DNA of 64,000 bases from Aldehydirespirator sp965221605 (GCA_965221605.1 CBDCSK010000015.1:248001-312000); one strand, 5' to 3'; positions 44,099 to 52,863 are shown, counted from the first letter of the stretch. Numbers and translations: made by a program. The notes: generated by a model from the sequence alone, not told the origin.

Positions 44099-44657
44099 CT
44101 ACCAGCCCTCGGGCGTCCACAGCCCGCCGGCGCCGGACGCCAGCTCCGGCAGCAACCGCAAACCCGCCCGCAAGGTGCCATAGCCACCCAACCGGACATG
44201 CTCATCAATCCAGTGAGCCATCGTCTCGGGCCGGTGGAAGGTGAACACCCGCCGGCTGGCCGGCACCGGATCCAGCCCGCACGTGAACCGGGTCTCCCGT
44301 GCCGGTGGACTCATACCCGAACGGCAGCGCCCCGTCCACAAGGAAGCTCGGCAGCCAGTCCGGAGAAGACACCAGGTACTTGCGGGTCTGCGGCTCCACG
44401 CCGGTGAGGGTGCTGCCCGCCTTCTTGGCCTCGATCACCCCCACCGCCTGACGGTCCACGAACAGCACGTAGTCCGCCGCGCCGGCCTCGGTGGGCACCT
44501 CGCGCACCGCAACGCCCCGCGCCGCAGCCACCGCAGCGTGCTTGTAGTCCTGCAACACCCACCCGCACGCCACAAGCTGCTCGTCGATCTCCATCCGAGC
44601 CCGCTGCTCTGGCTCGAGATACTGCTGTGACGAATCGGCTGCCTCGGCGGGAGTCAT
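44099..44657 (-). pseudogene. hsdR: Type I restriction HsdR, N-terminal remnant with frameshift
   Basis: Encodes the start of a type I restriction subunit: EARQ-like YLEPEQRARMEIDEQL, GVAVREVP, ADYVLFVDRQAVGVIEAKK (the nuclease Asp and Glu-X-Lys) and LPFGYESTGT. The frame then shifts by one extra base in the CCC run at 44296-44298, and the family sequence continues as ETRFTCGLDPVPASRRVFTF, then HRPETMAHW, ending at GLWTPEGW. The whole helicase part (about 800 residues) is missing. It can no longer work as a motor nuclease. Confidence 0.78.
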
Positions 44658-44767
44658 CGGCGGGCATCGTAGGCCGTCCGAACAGGCGGCGATCGATAAC
44701 AGCGGTTGCAGCGTCAGTTGCGAGCCGCAGCGGCTCGTCTTGTCGATCGGTTGAAAGTTGATGTTGT

Positions 44768-44797
44768 TTGAGTGTTTTTCTTTATTGACAATATATT
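44768..44797 (+). promoter_or_regulatory. Possible promoter of the DUF6247/RelE-like operon
   Basis: TTGAGT (44768-44773) and TATATT (44792-44797) are separated by 18 bp inside an AT-rich patch upstream of ATG 44841. A consensus TTGACA at 44785-44790 is also present but has no -10 at the right distance. Confidence 0.35.
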
Positions 44798-44840
44798 AGC
44801 TGTTATGAAACGCAGCGTGTGAGGAGCGGAAGGAGACGTG

Positions 44841-45197
44841 ATGACTGGGAAGGCTGCGACCGGAATCGCTCAGGTCCGGCACACCGGACAGGACTATGCT
44901 CCCGCCGTGAGCAGTCGCGAGGACTCGCCCTCAGCCGCCGACGGTTGCGCAGACGGCGATCTCGAGCGGAAGTTGGCTTGGGTGGATCTCATGCCCGAGC
45001 GCGACAGGAGGCTGTTCGCTGAGGAGATGTTCCAGCTGATGGCGGAGGCGGCCGAGACCGACGATCTAGCGCCTGTCGAGCAGGCGCTGCGGGAGTGGCG
45101 GGTGACCGCGGAGATCTATTTGGATTCAGAACTCGCGAAGCGGCTCACTGAGCCGCGGTCGGCATACGGCGAGCGCGTACCAAGACCTGTCGTCTAG
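44841..45197 (+). CDS. DUF6247-like antitoxin candidate
   Basis: A 118-aa acidic protein with the segment MPERDRRLFAEEMFQLMAEA and the following LAPVEQALREWRVTAEIYLD, typical of DUF6247 proteins that precede RelE-like genes in actinobacteria. The first 40 residues are variable. A GGAAGGAG ribosome site precedes ATG 44841 by 6 bp; GTG 44838 is also possible. The next gene encodes a RelE-like toxin 48 bp on, so this is probably the antitoxin. Confidence 0.65.
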   Translation: MTGKAATGIAQVRHTGQDYAPAVSSREDSPSAADGCADGDLERKLAWVDLMPERDRRLFAEEMFQLMAEAAETDDLAPVEQALREWRVTAEIYLDSELAKRLTEPRSAYGERVPRPVV

Positions 45198-45245
45198 ACC
45201 CAATGCCGCGCCGGCGCGATCGGGTCGCTCCTCCGCCGCGTCGCG

Positions 45246-45548
45246 GTGAATGGGACATCCGTTTCGAGGACAATGCGTCCGCCAAAGGGGTGGGAGCAGG
45301 TTTGCCGCGAGTCCCCCTCAAGCGTGCGGGCGGCGTGGGAAGCGCTTGCCGCTGGGCCGCGTCGACGCAGCGGCAGGCAGCATCGGCTGAAGGGCCCGCC
45401 TCGCGTGGGCCGCGTCAATGGCGTGGAGATGGAGCAGTGGCAATACGAGGTCACCGGATCAGGCCGGATCTGGTACTGCATCGACGATGCGAAGATGACG
45501 GTCTGGCTCACCTGGGCGAGTCCGGGCCATCCCAGATCGACCGAGTAG
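45246..45548 (+). CDS. RelE-like toxin
   Basis: A 100-aa basic protein. KGWEQVCRESPSSVRAAWEAL, in two adjoining helices, then RQHRLKG, EMEQWQYEVTGSGRIWYCID and the terminal ASPGHP match the actinobacterial RelE-like toxins found after DUF6247 genes. GTG 45246 is the chosen start. It is unrelated in sequence to the other RelE toxin in the window. Confidence 0.72.
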   Translation: MNGTSVSRTMRPPKGWEQVCRESPSSVRAAWEALAAGPRRRSGRQHRLKGPPRVGRVNGVEMEQWQYEVTGSGRIWYCIDDAKMTVWLTWASPGHPRSTE

Positions 45549-45601
45549 GGCAGACCGCGTTGGCTGATCCCGGGGGCAGGCTTGACCTTCCTCGTTGACG
45601 A

Positions 45602-46003
45602 CTACGCCGATGGAGGTGTCTGTTCGCGCATGAGCCGGAGCGCCGCTGCGATGTCGTCCACGCTTCGAGCGCCTGTCGCCACGGCCATGACTAGGTCGTA
45701 CACGGCGTCATCTGGGGCCGTGCTCACGCTGGCGTCGTTGAGTTCTAGGAAGACAGCCGCCGCGAGCCAGCCGAGCCGCTTGTTGCCGTCCACGAGCGGG
45801 TGGTTGCTGACAACCGAGTGAAGCAGAGCGGCGGCTTTGGTCCAGACGTCCGGGTAGGCGTCCTCGCCGAATGCTGACGCCTGTGGCCGCGCCGCGGCCG
45901 CGCCGAGCAGGCCGATGTCGCGAAGCGGCACAGGCTCGCCGAGCAGCCGGCGAGCGAGCTCCACCAGATCCTCGGTGTCGAGGTACTCGATGGCGCGGCT
46001 CAC
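45602..46003 (-). CDS. doc: Doc-type toxin, second copy
   Basis: A 133-aa toxin almost identical to 35381-35815: the Fic/Doc motif HPLVDGNKRLGW, the PYPDVWTKAAALLHSVVS-like stretch and the end VATGARSVDDIAAALR. Its C-terminal tail is shorter, ending in EQTPPSA. The start overlaps the antitoxin stop by 4 bp. Cross-talk with the other pair is likely, given the closeness. Confidence 0.88.
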   Translation of the reverse strand: MSRAIEYLDTEDLVELARRLLGEPVPLRDIGLLGAAAARPQASAFGEDAYPDVWTKAAALLHSVVSNHPLVDGNKRLGWLAAAVFLELNDASVSTAPDDAVYDLVMAVATGARSVDDIAAALRLMREQTPPSA

Positions 46004-46203
46004 TCGCCGAGGCGCCGCAGCGCTTCGGCGTGGCGTTCCATGACGAGTTCGGCTGCCGATGCGACCCGGTCGCGATGATCGGCCCGGGCGACGTACTCGC
46101 GCACCGCCCGCCGTGCCGCTTCCTGCATGGAGGTACCGTCGAGCGTCGCCCGCCGCCGCAGGGCGTCCTGCTCCTCCTCGGTCATTCTGAGTGTCATGGC
46201 CAC
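46000..46203 (-). CDS. Ribbon-helix-helix antitoxin, second copy
   Basis: A 67-aa protein differing from 35812-36015 at a modest number of positions (LRMTEEEQDALRRRATLDG here). Same length, same start context (ATG GCC ATG) and the same operator 7 bp upstream. It would be expected to bind both operators and perhaps both toxins. Confidence 0.82.
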   Translation of the reverse strand: MAMTLRMTEEEQDALRRRATLDGTSMQEAARRAVREYVARADHRDRVASAAELVMERHAEALRRLGE

Positions 46204-46210
46204 AACAACA

Positions 46211-46229
46211 TGGTATCAGCTCGATACCA
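46211..46229 (-). promoter_or_regulatory. Doc operon operator, copy 2
   Basis: TGGTATC-N5-GATACCA, the identical 19 bases found at 36023-36041, again next to the antitoxin start. Confidence 0.65.
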
Positions 46230-46281
46230 CTCTGCCTCTCTGACGGCTTCGAGAGATTTCACTAATATATAGCGAAAATGC

Positions 46282-46311
46282 TTGACAAATGTCATAAGGG
46301 TATGCGATACT
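46282..46311 (+). promoter_or_regulatory. Promoter with palindrome, upstream of the HNH gene
   Basis: TTGACA (46282-46287) and GATACT (46306-46311) with an 18-bp spacer. Transcription would start at about 46318, the A of the ATG, so the mRNA is probably leaderless. A perfect palindrome TGACA-AA-TGTCA (46283-46294) covers the -35, a likely repressor site. Confidence 0.6.
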
Positions 46312-46317
46312 GGCTTC

Positions 46318-47727
46318 ATGGTGATCGAACTGGCCGTACTGGTTGAACGGGTCGACGCGGCAGTCTCGGAACTGCTAGCAGGGGTGCGTCGCGGCGAGGC
46401 GTCTTCGGAGGAACTGGTCGAGCTGCTGGCCGGGACGCGGGCGGTGCGTGGCAAGCTCGACGCAGTCCAAGCGCTTGCCGCGTCGGCAGTGGCGGCGAGC
46501 CGCGGTCATGGCGACGGAGGCATCCACGTGCTTGCCGAGACCACCGGGGCGTCTCGCCAGGACGCGTTCGGGCACATCAGCACTGCGCAGGCGATTGGGG
46601 CCGTGCCCGCCGTGCGGGACGCGGTTGAGTCCGGCAGGGTCGCACCCGCGAACGCGAAGCGGCTCGCCGAGGCGCTCAAGAAGACCAGTGCCGAGGACGT
46701 CGAGCGCGACCGCGACCTGCTGTCCAAGGCCGAGTCGCTGCCGCCGGAGCGGTTCGCGAAGGAGGCTAAGCGTTGGACGGCAGACCGTCAGGACGACGGC
46801 GGCGAATCCGAGTACCGCCGTCAGCGGGCCCGGCGAAGCGTGCGCATGTGGGACGGAGACGACGGCATGATGCATCTGCACGGCCAGTTCGATCCCGTCA
46901 CCGGCCGTCGCATCGCCAACCGGCTCAACCGTGAGGCCCGCCGGCTCCAGGACGCCGACAAGCAGCGGCTCGGCGCCGGGCGGCAGCGCACACCCAAGCA
47001 GTGCATGGCCGACGCACTCGACAACCTCACCGCCGGGAGCGCCACCGCGGGTGGCGGCCGGCCCTTCGCTGACATTGCCCTGGTGGCGCGGCTGGATGCC
47101 GACGCCGAGAAGCTGATGGTGTCCACCGCTGACGGCGATCCGCTCCCTCCCGCGGTGGTGGAGCGGCTGGCTTGCGGGTCGTCGTGGTTCGCGCTGGTGC
47201 TCAGCTCCAACGGCGTGCCCATGTGGAAGGGTCGGAACGTCCGGCGAGCAACCGAATCGCAGTTCCAAGCGCTCCTCGCTCTATACGGGGGCTGCGCGGG
47301 CTGCGGCGAACCCGACCGGCTCAAGATCCAGGCCCATCACATGGACCCGTTCGCGCTCGGTGGCGGCACCGACCTCGACAACCTGTTGCCGCTGTGCTGG
47401 GGCTGCCATGACAAGGTCCACGATCACGGCTGGCAGATCGCCCGCCGCGGCGATGGGCTGCGCACCATCAAGCCCCCCGACCAGGTCCACCACGGTCCCG
47501 CGCTGATGCCCGATACCGCGCCGCTGTTCGCACCGCCCGGTCTGTCCCAAAACAGCGACCACGACCCGCCCCGCTCGCCTGGCAACGGTGGCGCCCGAGC
47601 CGGGCCGCCTGCTGATCGCAGAGCCGTGCCGGCGAGACTGGCCGGACTGTCTGGACCCGGGGCCGCCCGAGCCGCTCTCGGTGTCGCACAAGCCAGACAA
47701 CGTGAAGCCCGTGCCCCCCACGCCTGA
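46318..47727 (+). CDS. DUF222/HNH endonuclease family protein
   Basis: A 469-aa protein with the helical DUF222 domain (about residues 1-300) and an HNH nuclease near 320-370: CAGCGEPDRLKIQAHHMDP, then NLLPLCWGCHDKVHDHGW, with two CXXC zinc pairs and the His-His and Asn-His core. The last 80 residues are Pro/Arg-rich. Such genes are present in many copies in actinobacteria and are often linked to mobile DNA. ATG 46318 coincides with the predicted transcription start. Confidence 0.9.
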   Translation: MVIELAVLVERVDAAVSELLAGVRRGEASSEELVELLAGTRAVRGKLDAVQALAASAVAASRGHGDGGIHVLAETTGASRQDAFGHISTAQAIGAVPAVRDAVESGRVAPANAKRLAEALKKTSAEDVERDRDLLSKAESLPPERFAKEAKRWTADRQDDGGESEYRRQRARRSVRMWDGDDGMMHLHGQFDPVTGRRIANRLNREARRLQDADKQRLGAGRQRTPKQCMADALDNLTAGSATAGGGRPFADIALVARLDADAEKLMVSTADGDPLPPAVVERLACGSSWFALVLSSNGVPMWKGRNVRRATESQFQALLALYGGCAGCGEPDRLKIQAHHMDPFALGGGTDLDNLLPLCWGCHDKVHDHGWQIARRGDGLRTIKPPDQVHHGPALMPDTAPLFAPPGLSQNSDHDPPRSPGNGGARAGPPADRRAVPARLAGLSGPGAARAALGVAQARQREARAPHA

Positions 47728-47909
47728 TCCAGACCCCTGGCGGTCATGCCGCTGAGCACGCCGACGTGGAACGGTTACCTCAATCGGCCTCAATCGGTGC
47801 CTTGCTACGCCGCTAGCCGACGACGGCGAACATCCGGTGATCCGGGTGTCTCGCGGCGGGTCTCGAGCCAGACAATGACATCGCGGTCGGCGGTGACGCG
47901 GCGGTCGGG

Positions 47910-49682
47910 TCAGCAGACGGTGACTTCCTCGGCGACGGGGGAGAGGGCGGCCAGGTCGCAGAAGGTGGTCTTGGACACGAACCACCGGCCGTTGATCAGG
48001 ACAGCCTCGCCCTCGCGACCGTCGAAGACGACCTGGTCGTTGAGCAGGATCGAATAGACGATCAGCGCGGCCGTGGCCGACTTGCGTGAGATCGAGTCGA
48101 GCTGGGCCCGTACGCCTGCTCCGACATCTGCGGTCGCCTCGAACATCAGCCGGGCTGCCTCACGCATTCCGGGAAAGTCCTCGGCCTGGTCGATGCGCAG
48201 CTCCATGTCTTCGATCGATCCGTCCATGTAGGTCTCGAACGCGGCCGTGATGGCCTGGGCGGTGACCTCGACAACCGGCTGGCCTTCGGCTGGAGGGGGT
48301 TCATAGGGGGGCTCGGGCAGCGCGGCGGTGGCAGCGTCCACGCCGTCGGCCTCAGCAGCGTCGCACACCAGGGTCAGCGCGACCGCGGTGTGGTCCGACG
48401 GGAAGGCTAGACCGCCGGTCGCGGGCTCGGCGTCGAAGAGGCCGGTGCCCTCGCCCGCGAAGCAGTCCCGGCCGGGAGCCGAGTACAGCAGGTAGTCGAT
48501 GCGGCTGCGCTGGCGGCTCGACGGGTCGGCCATGTCGGCCAGCGTCGTGTCCTCCCGGCCGGCCGTGCAGCCCGACCCGCTGGCCGGATCGCACTCGTCG
48601 TGGCCCGCGGCCAGGTGGGAGTCGACGTACCCGGCCTCGTCGAACACCGCCAGAGTGGGGCTGCCCGCGGAGTCGTTCAAGTCGCCGCCGACCACGGTCA
48701 CGCCGCCTTCCAGGGCCACCTCCCCGGCAAACGCCCGGACCTGGCGGGCCTGGCAGGTGCGCAGGCTGCCCGCCGGGTCGCACGGCGGCGGGCACAGCCC
48801 CGGATCGCAGTCCCGGTCGTCGCTGCCGGAGGCCAGATGGGTGGTCAGGAAGTCGATCACCCCGATCGGCGAGGCAACCCGTACGAGGTACGCCGACCTG
48901 AACCGGTCGGCCAGCGTCCGTCGCTGGAAGTCGATCACCTCCAGGGTGGTCAGCACCACCTCCCGGTCGAGACCGGGGTCGCCGTCCCAGACGATCTCGT
49001 AGCCGCAGGCCCCCACGTCGCCCGAGACCAGACCCACGATCCGCTCGTTGGCCTCTTGAATCGACACCAACTCGGGGCATCCGGCCTCAGCGAGCTGTCC
49101 CATGAACAATGACACCCGCTCGTCGACCAGGCACGAATCGCTGTCCGGCGGGCACCCCACCCCGTGCAGGATGTTCTGGCTGACGAGGCGCACCGAGGCA
49201 ACCGGCGGCAGCGGAACTGCAACTGCCTCTGCCCCTTCTTCGCCCGCCCCTTCGTCAGCTCCTGTCTCTTGGTCCTCCACGTCAGTAACGCCGTCGGGCT
49301 GTGCCTCTCCGACGGCACCCGCCCCGGTGTCAGGCGCATCCGCCTCCGGTTCCGCGACATCGGGCTCGGCCGCGGCCGGCTCCGGCGCCTCCTCAATGGG
49401 ATCCTTGGTGGGATCCTCAGAGTCTTCGACCCCTGCGGCTGCGTCCCTGCCGGCGCCTACCCCAGCCTCCTCGTTGGAGTCCTCGCTGACCTCCTCAGCC
49501 GGTGCAGGAGGCTGACTGCCGGGCCCGTCCGATCCGCAGGCAGACGCGACGAGAACCAGAACGGCCGCCAGAGCCGCTAACCGGAATCCAGATCGCCCTC
49601 CGGAGGCGGCGGGGCCGGTCAGGCCGCGAGCAGGCGTGGACGGGATCGAGTCACGACCGTCAGCGAGAGCCACCAGCAGCAA
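47910..49682 (-). CDS. Secreted endonuclease/exonuclease/phosphatase-fold lipoprotein
   Basis: A 590-aa protein. A signal peptide with lipobox VASAC ends near residue 50. An acidic Glu/Pro/Ala-rich linker of about 100 residues follows. The catalytic EEP domain shows SQNILHG, SIQEANE, VVGGDLNDSAG, RIDYLLYS and PSDHTAVAL. It has many paired cysteines, consistent with extracellular folding. The C-terminal 150 residues form a separate domain (VTAQAITAAFETYMDGSIED). It could act on nucleic acid or phosphoesters outside the cell. Confidence 0.83.
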   Translation of the reverse strand: MLLVALADGRDSIPSTPARGLTGPAASGGRSGFRLAALAAVLVLVASACGSDGPGSQPPAPAEEVSEDSNEEAGVGAGRDAAAGVEDSEDPTKDPIEEAPEPAAAEPDVAEPEADAPDTGAGAVGEAQPDGVTDVEDQETGADEGAGEEGAEAVAVPLPPVASVRLVSQNILHGVGCPPDSDSCLVDERVSLFMGQLAEAGCPELVSIQEANERIVGLVSGDVGACGYEIVWDGDPGLDREVVLTTLEVIDFQRRTLADRFRSAYLVRVASPIGVIDFLTTHLASGSDDRDCDPGLCPPPCDPAGSLRTCQARQVRAFAGEVALEGGVTVVGGDLNDSAGSPTLAVFDEAGYVDSHLAAGHDECDPASGSGCTAGREDTTLADMADPSSRQRSRIDYLLYSAPGRDCFAGEGTGLFDAEPATGGLAFPSDHTAVALTLVCDAAEADGVDAATAALPEPPYEPPPAEGQPVVEVTAQAITAAFETYMDGSIEDMELRIDQAEDFPGMREAARLMFEATADVGAGVRAQLDSISRKSATAALIVYSILLNDQVVFDGREGEAVLINGRWFVSKTTFCDLAALSPVAEEVTVC

Positions 49683-49713
49683 TCGTAGATCCCGGGGGTC
49701 GGACCGAAGGCTG

Positions 49714-50760
49714 CTAGTTCGCTCCTGGCCTCCGGTCGCGGTAGGCGGCCACCACCGGCGCCAACTCGGCCGGGGTGGCGCCGTGCATGATCACCCCGTC
49801 GCAGCCCAGATCGAGCTGGTGCCGCACCGCCTGGGCGCACTGCTCGGGGGTACCGGTGGCGCTGGGTGCGAACCACTCCGCGGGGATCACCTCCGCCAGC
49901 TGCTCCAGTTCCCCAGTGGTCGCGGAAGCGTCGATCGCTCCATGGCGCCCCGCCACCACCGGATGCTCCCGGAAGCGCTCGAGCGCGGCAGGATCCCAGC
50001 GGTTCACGGACAGCATCAGCTCGCCGTAACCCTGAAGGTAGGTGGCCAACCGGCCGACCGTCTTCATCATCCGGTCCTCGTAGGGCAGGTGGCCGCCGAT
50101 GGTCGCGAAGCACGACCACACCCGCACACCGGAGGGATCCCGGCCGGCCTGCTCCGCCGCGGACCGGACCGTCTCCACGCAGCGGGCCACCGTCTCGTCG
50201 GTGAAGTAGGTGTGCAGGATCACCTCGTCGAAGCAGCGACCGGCCAGCTTGAGGGTGTTCTCGCCGAAGGCAGCGAGGCCCATCGGCAGGTGCTCGTCGA
50301 GCGACGAGTCCAGGCGCAGGTACGGGTAGCGGCCTGCCGGCCCGTCGTGACCCATCACCGTCTCGCCCCGGAACAGCCTGCGGAGCAGCCCCGCATAGTC
50401 CTCCATCTCCGCGGTCGTGATCGGGTTGATCCCCATCGCGGCCTGCAGCAGAGGAACGCCCCGGCCTATGCCCAGCACGAAGCGGCCACCGGTGAGGCTC
50501 TGCATAGTGAGGGCGAAGGCGGCGGCGACCAGCGGGTGGCGGGTGTTGCTGTTGGTGACGCCGGTCGTGATCGTGATCGTCTCGGAGACTGCCGCCGCCG
50601 CGCCACACTGCGCGGCCGCTTCCTTGCGGTTGTAGCGCTCGGAGATGAAGACCGTCCCCAGCCCCATCGCCTCGCCGTCGGACACCTCCTGCAGCAGGTC
50701 CCGCGAGCTGTCGGGTTGACCGGCCAGCGCGTAGAAGCCCAGCTCAGGGAATTCGCTCAT
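49714..50760 (-). CDS. LLM-class F420-dependent oxidoreductase
   Basis: A 348-aa luciferase-like enzyme of the F420-dependent group usually listed as TIGR03857. The N-terminus PELGFYALAGQP, the VFISERYNRKEAA strand, TGVTNSNTRHP and GGRFVLGIGRGV are typical. No substrate can be assigned. It is read toward the lipoprotein gene with a 31-bp gap and diverges from the YibE/F gene. Confidence 0.85.
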   Translation of the reverse strand: MSEFPELGFYALAGQPDSSRDLLQEVSDGEAMGLGTVFISERYNRKEAAAQCGAAAAVSETITITTGVTNSNTRHPLVAAAFALTMQSLTGGRFVLGIGRGVPLLQAAMGINPITTAEMEDYAGLLRRLFRGETVMGHDGPAGRYPYLRLDSSLDEHLPMGLAAFGENTLKLAGRCFDEVILHTYFTDETVARCVETVRSAAEQAGRDPSGVRVWSCFATIGGHLPYEDRMMKTVGRLATYLQGYGELMLSVNRWDPAALERFREHPVVAGRHGAIDASATTGELEQLAEVIPAEWFAPSATGTPEQCAQAVRHQLDLGCDGVIMHGATPAELAPVVAAYRDRRPGAN

Positions 50761-50899
50761 GACTTCCTCGCCTCCAAGGTGGCGTGACCCGGCCGATGCT
50801 AACTCCGGCAGCCCGATCCGCTGCCGTCATGGCCGCCCCGTCGTTCAGGCCGATCGATCCCTCCCCGAGCCCGGCCACCACGGCGGCCATAATCGAGCC

Positions 50900-52279
50900 A
50901 TGCGGGGAATTCGTGCCATGCGGGCCCACTCGCACAGTCATTGGTCAGGGGCCGGCCCCCGGATCGACTGGCACTCATGGCGAAGCGATCGGGCGCTGCT
51001 GGCGGTGCTCGTCTTCGTCGGCCTCGCCGCGGTGGCCGCGGTTGTGGGACTGGTGCTGCTGTGGCCGACCGGCGAGGGCCGCGACGCAGCCCGCGAGCGC
51101 GCCGACGAGATCGGACTCGCGTACGAGCGCCTGGCCGCCACCGTGTTGGAGGTGAGCGACCGGGTGTGCAGCTACTCGGCACCCGAGAATCCCCAGACGT
51201 GCCGATCCATCACCGTGCGTGTCGACGAAGGTCCTGACGACGGTGCCCAGGTAGCGCTGCCCGAGTTCAGCCTCGAGTACTACCGCACACCCGTCAGGGT
51301 CTCGCCGGGAGACAAGGTGATCGTCGGGTACGAGACCTCCAACGACTACTACTTCTTCGTCGACCGCGACCGCCGAGCGCCGCTGGTGTGGCTGGCGGCG
51401 CTGTTCGCCGTGGTGGTGTTGGCCCTCGGTCGCTGGCGCGGCGGGCTGGCTCTGGTGGGGATGGCCGCAACGCTCGTGGTGCTGATTGCTTTCGCGGCGC
51501 CCTCCGTGCTCGACGGCAGCGACCCGGTGCTGGTGGCGGTGGTGGCCGCGGCGGTGATCGCGTTCGCGAGCCTGTACCTGACCCACGGGCTCAATATGCA
51601 CACGACCGTGGCCCTCGCGGGCACGCTCGCGTCGCTCGGCCTCACCCTCGGGCTGTCGTGGATCTTCTTCGGGCTCGCCGACTTCACCGGGCTGGCGACC
51701 GAGGAAGGCCTGACCCTGCCGCTGATCGCGGGCGACATCGATCTCGCTTCGCTGCTGCTGGGAGGGGCCATCATCGGCGCGCTGGGTGCACTCGACGACG
51801 TGACGGTCACCCAGGTGGCCACGGTGGCGGAACTGCGCTACCGCAGCCCCGAACTGAGCGCGCGCCAGCTCATCGCGTCGGGCATCAGGGTGGGGCGTGA
51901 GCACATAGCCGCCACCGTGAACACGCTGCTGCTGGCCTACGTCGGCGCGGGCCTCCCGTTGCTGCTGCTGTTCGCGGTCTCGGACCAGTCGCTGGCCATG
52001 GCGGCCAACTCGGAGCTGATCGCGGTGGAGATCGTCCGGACGCTGTGCGGCTCGATGGGTCTGGTCGCGGCGGTGCCGGTCACGACCGTCCTGGCCGCCA
52101 TTGTGACCGCCGGCGCCGGTCCGATCCGATCAGCAGAGACGACCGGCGAGCCGCAGGATGACCCCCAGGCACCCCCCGCCGGCGAGAACCGCTTACAACA
52201 GGCCGGGGAACCCGGGGAACCCGAGGCTGCGCCCCGCTGGGAGGACTTCGCTCCCGAGGACGACCAGTCCGGTTGGTGA
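50900..52279 (+). CDS. YibE/F-family membrane protein
   Basis: A 459-aa multi-pass protein. One helix is near residue 35, followed by an extracytoplasmic part (about 60-150), then about seven helices. LNMHTTVALAGTLASLGLTL and the following ADFTGLATEE, then GALGALDDVTVTQVATV and HIAATVNTLLLAYVGAGLP are YibE/F hallmarks. The function is unknown; a transport role is often proposed. The C-terminal 50 residues are Pro/Glu-rich and cytoplasmic. Confidence 0.86.
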   Translation: MRGIRAMRAHSHSHWSGAGPRIDWHSWRSDRALLAVLVFVGLAAVAAVVGLVLLWPTGEGRDAARERADEIGLAYERLAATVLEVSDRVCSYSAPENPQTCRSITVRVDEGPDDGAQVALPEFSLEYYRTPVRVSPGDKVIVGYETSNDYYFFVDRDRRAPLVWLAALFAVVVLALGRWRGGLALVGMAATLVVLIAFAAPSVLDGSDPVLVAVVAAAVIAFASLYLTHGLNMHTTVALAGTLASLGLTLGLSWIFFGLADFTGLATEEGLTLPLIAGDIDLASLLLGGAIIGALGALDDVTVTQVATVAELRYRSPELSARQLIASGIRVGREHIAATVNTLLLAYVGAGLPLLLLFAVSDQSLAMAANSELIAVEIVRTLCGSMGLVAAVPVTTVLAAIVTAGAGPIRSAETTGEPQDDPQAPPAGENRLQQAGEPGEPEAAPRWEDFAPEDDQSGW

Positions 52280-52310
52280 GCTGCCGGGGTGGGCGAGCGA
52301 CCCTCCTGGC

Positions 52311-52766
52311 TCAGCCCCCGGGCTGCCAGATCATCAGGATCAGCTGGACGGTGAACCCGATCGACAGCAGGGCCGATCCAGCCTCGAGGCGCTTCTCGGT
52401 GCCGGTTGTGGTGCCTTCGGCGCCCTGGGCCTTCAGGGCCGGCCTGATCAGGCCGTGCAGGATGCCGATCATCGCCACCCAGATCACGATGGCCGCGATC
52501 ACCCACGCCTCGGTCAGCGAGATCGCGTCCTCGGACATCTCGACCAGGGCGATGCCCAGCAGGCCGGCCACGATCAGCGCGGGACCGTACAGCCGCCGTG
52601 CGTTGGACGCCATGGCCACCACCAGCTGTTGATGGCCGGCACCGGCGGCACGCATCTGCTTGCGCAGCAGCGGATGGACGAACACTGGCGACAGAGCCAC
52701 CAGAACGGTGAGGATGTGGAGCAGCTCGACGATGTTGACGACCGTTGTGCTGGCAGCGAGGACCAT
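52311..52766 (-). CDS. Small four-helix membrane protein
   Basis: A 151-aa protein with four membrane segments (TVVNIVELLHILTVLVALSP, YGPALIVAGLLGIALV, AWVIAAIVIWVAMIGILHGL and LLSIGFTVQLILMIW). The HILTVLVALSP and PLLRKQM segments resemble DUF2269-type integral membrane proteins. ATG 52766 is 97 bp from the divergent menF start. The role is unknown. Confidence 0.72.
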   Translation of the reverse strand: MVLAASTTVVNIVELLHILTVLVALSPVFVHPLLRKQMRAAGAGHQQLVVAMASNARRLYGPALIVAGLLGIALVEMSEDAISLTEAWVIAAIVIWVAMIGILHGLIRPALKAQGAEGTTTGTEKRLEAGSALLSIGFTVQLILMIWQPGG

Positions 52767-52863
52767 GGGCGGGACTCTAGCGGCACCACGGTCCGGGCAT
52801 CGTTGCGCCGCACAGCCCGCGGCTGGCTCGCAGCGAATCGGCCCGGCGCCGCCGACTCCTAGC

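Noticed and set aside
49619..50608. A 329-codon minus-strand frame overlapping the F420 oxidoreductase
   Set aside because: It is an alternative frame of the same DNA. The oxidoreductase frame at 49714-50760 has the family motifs.
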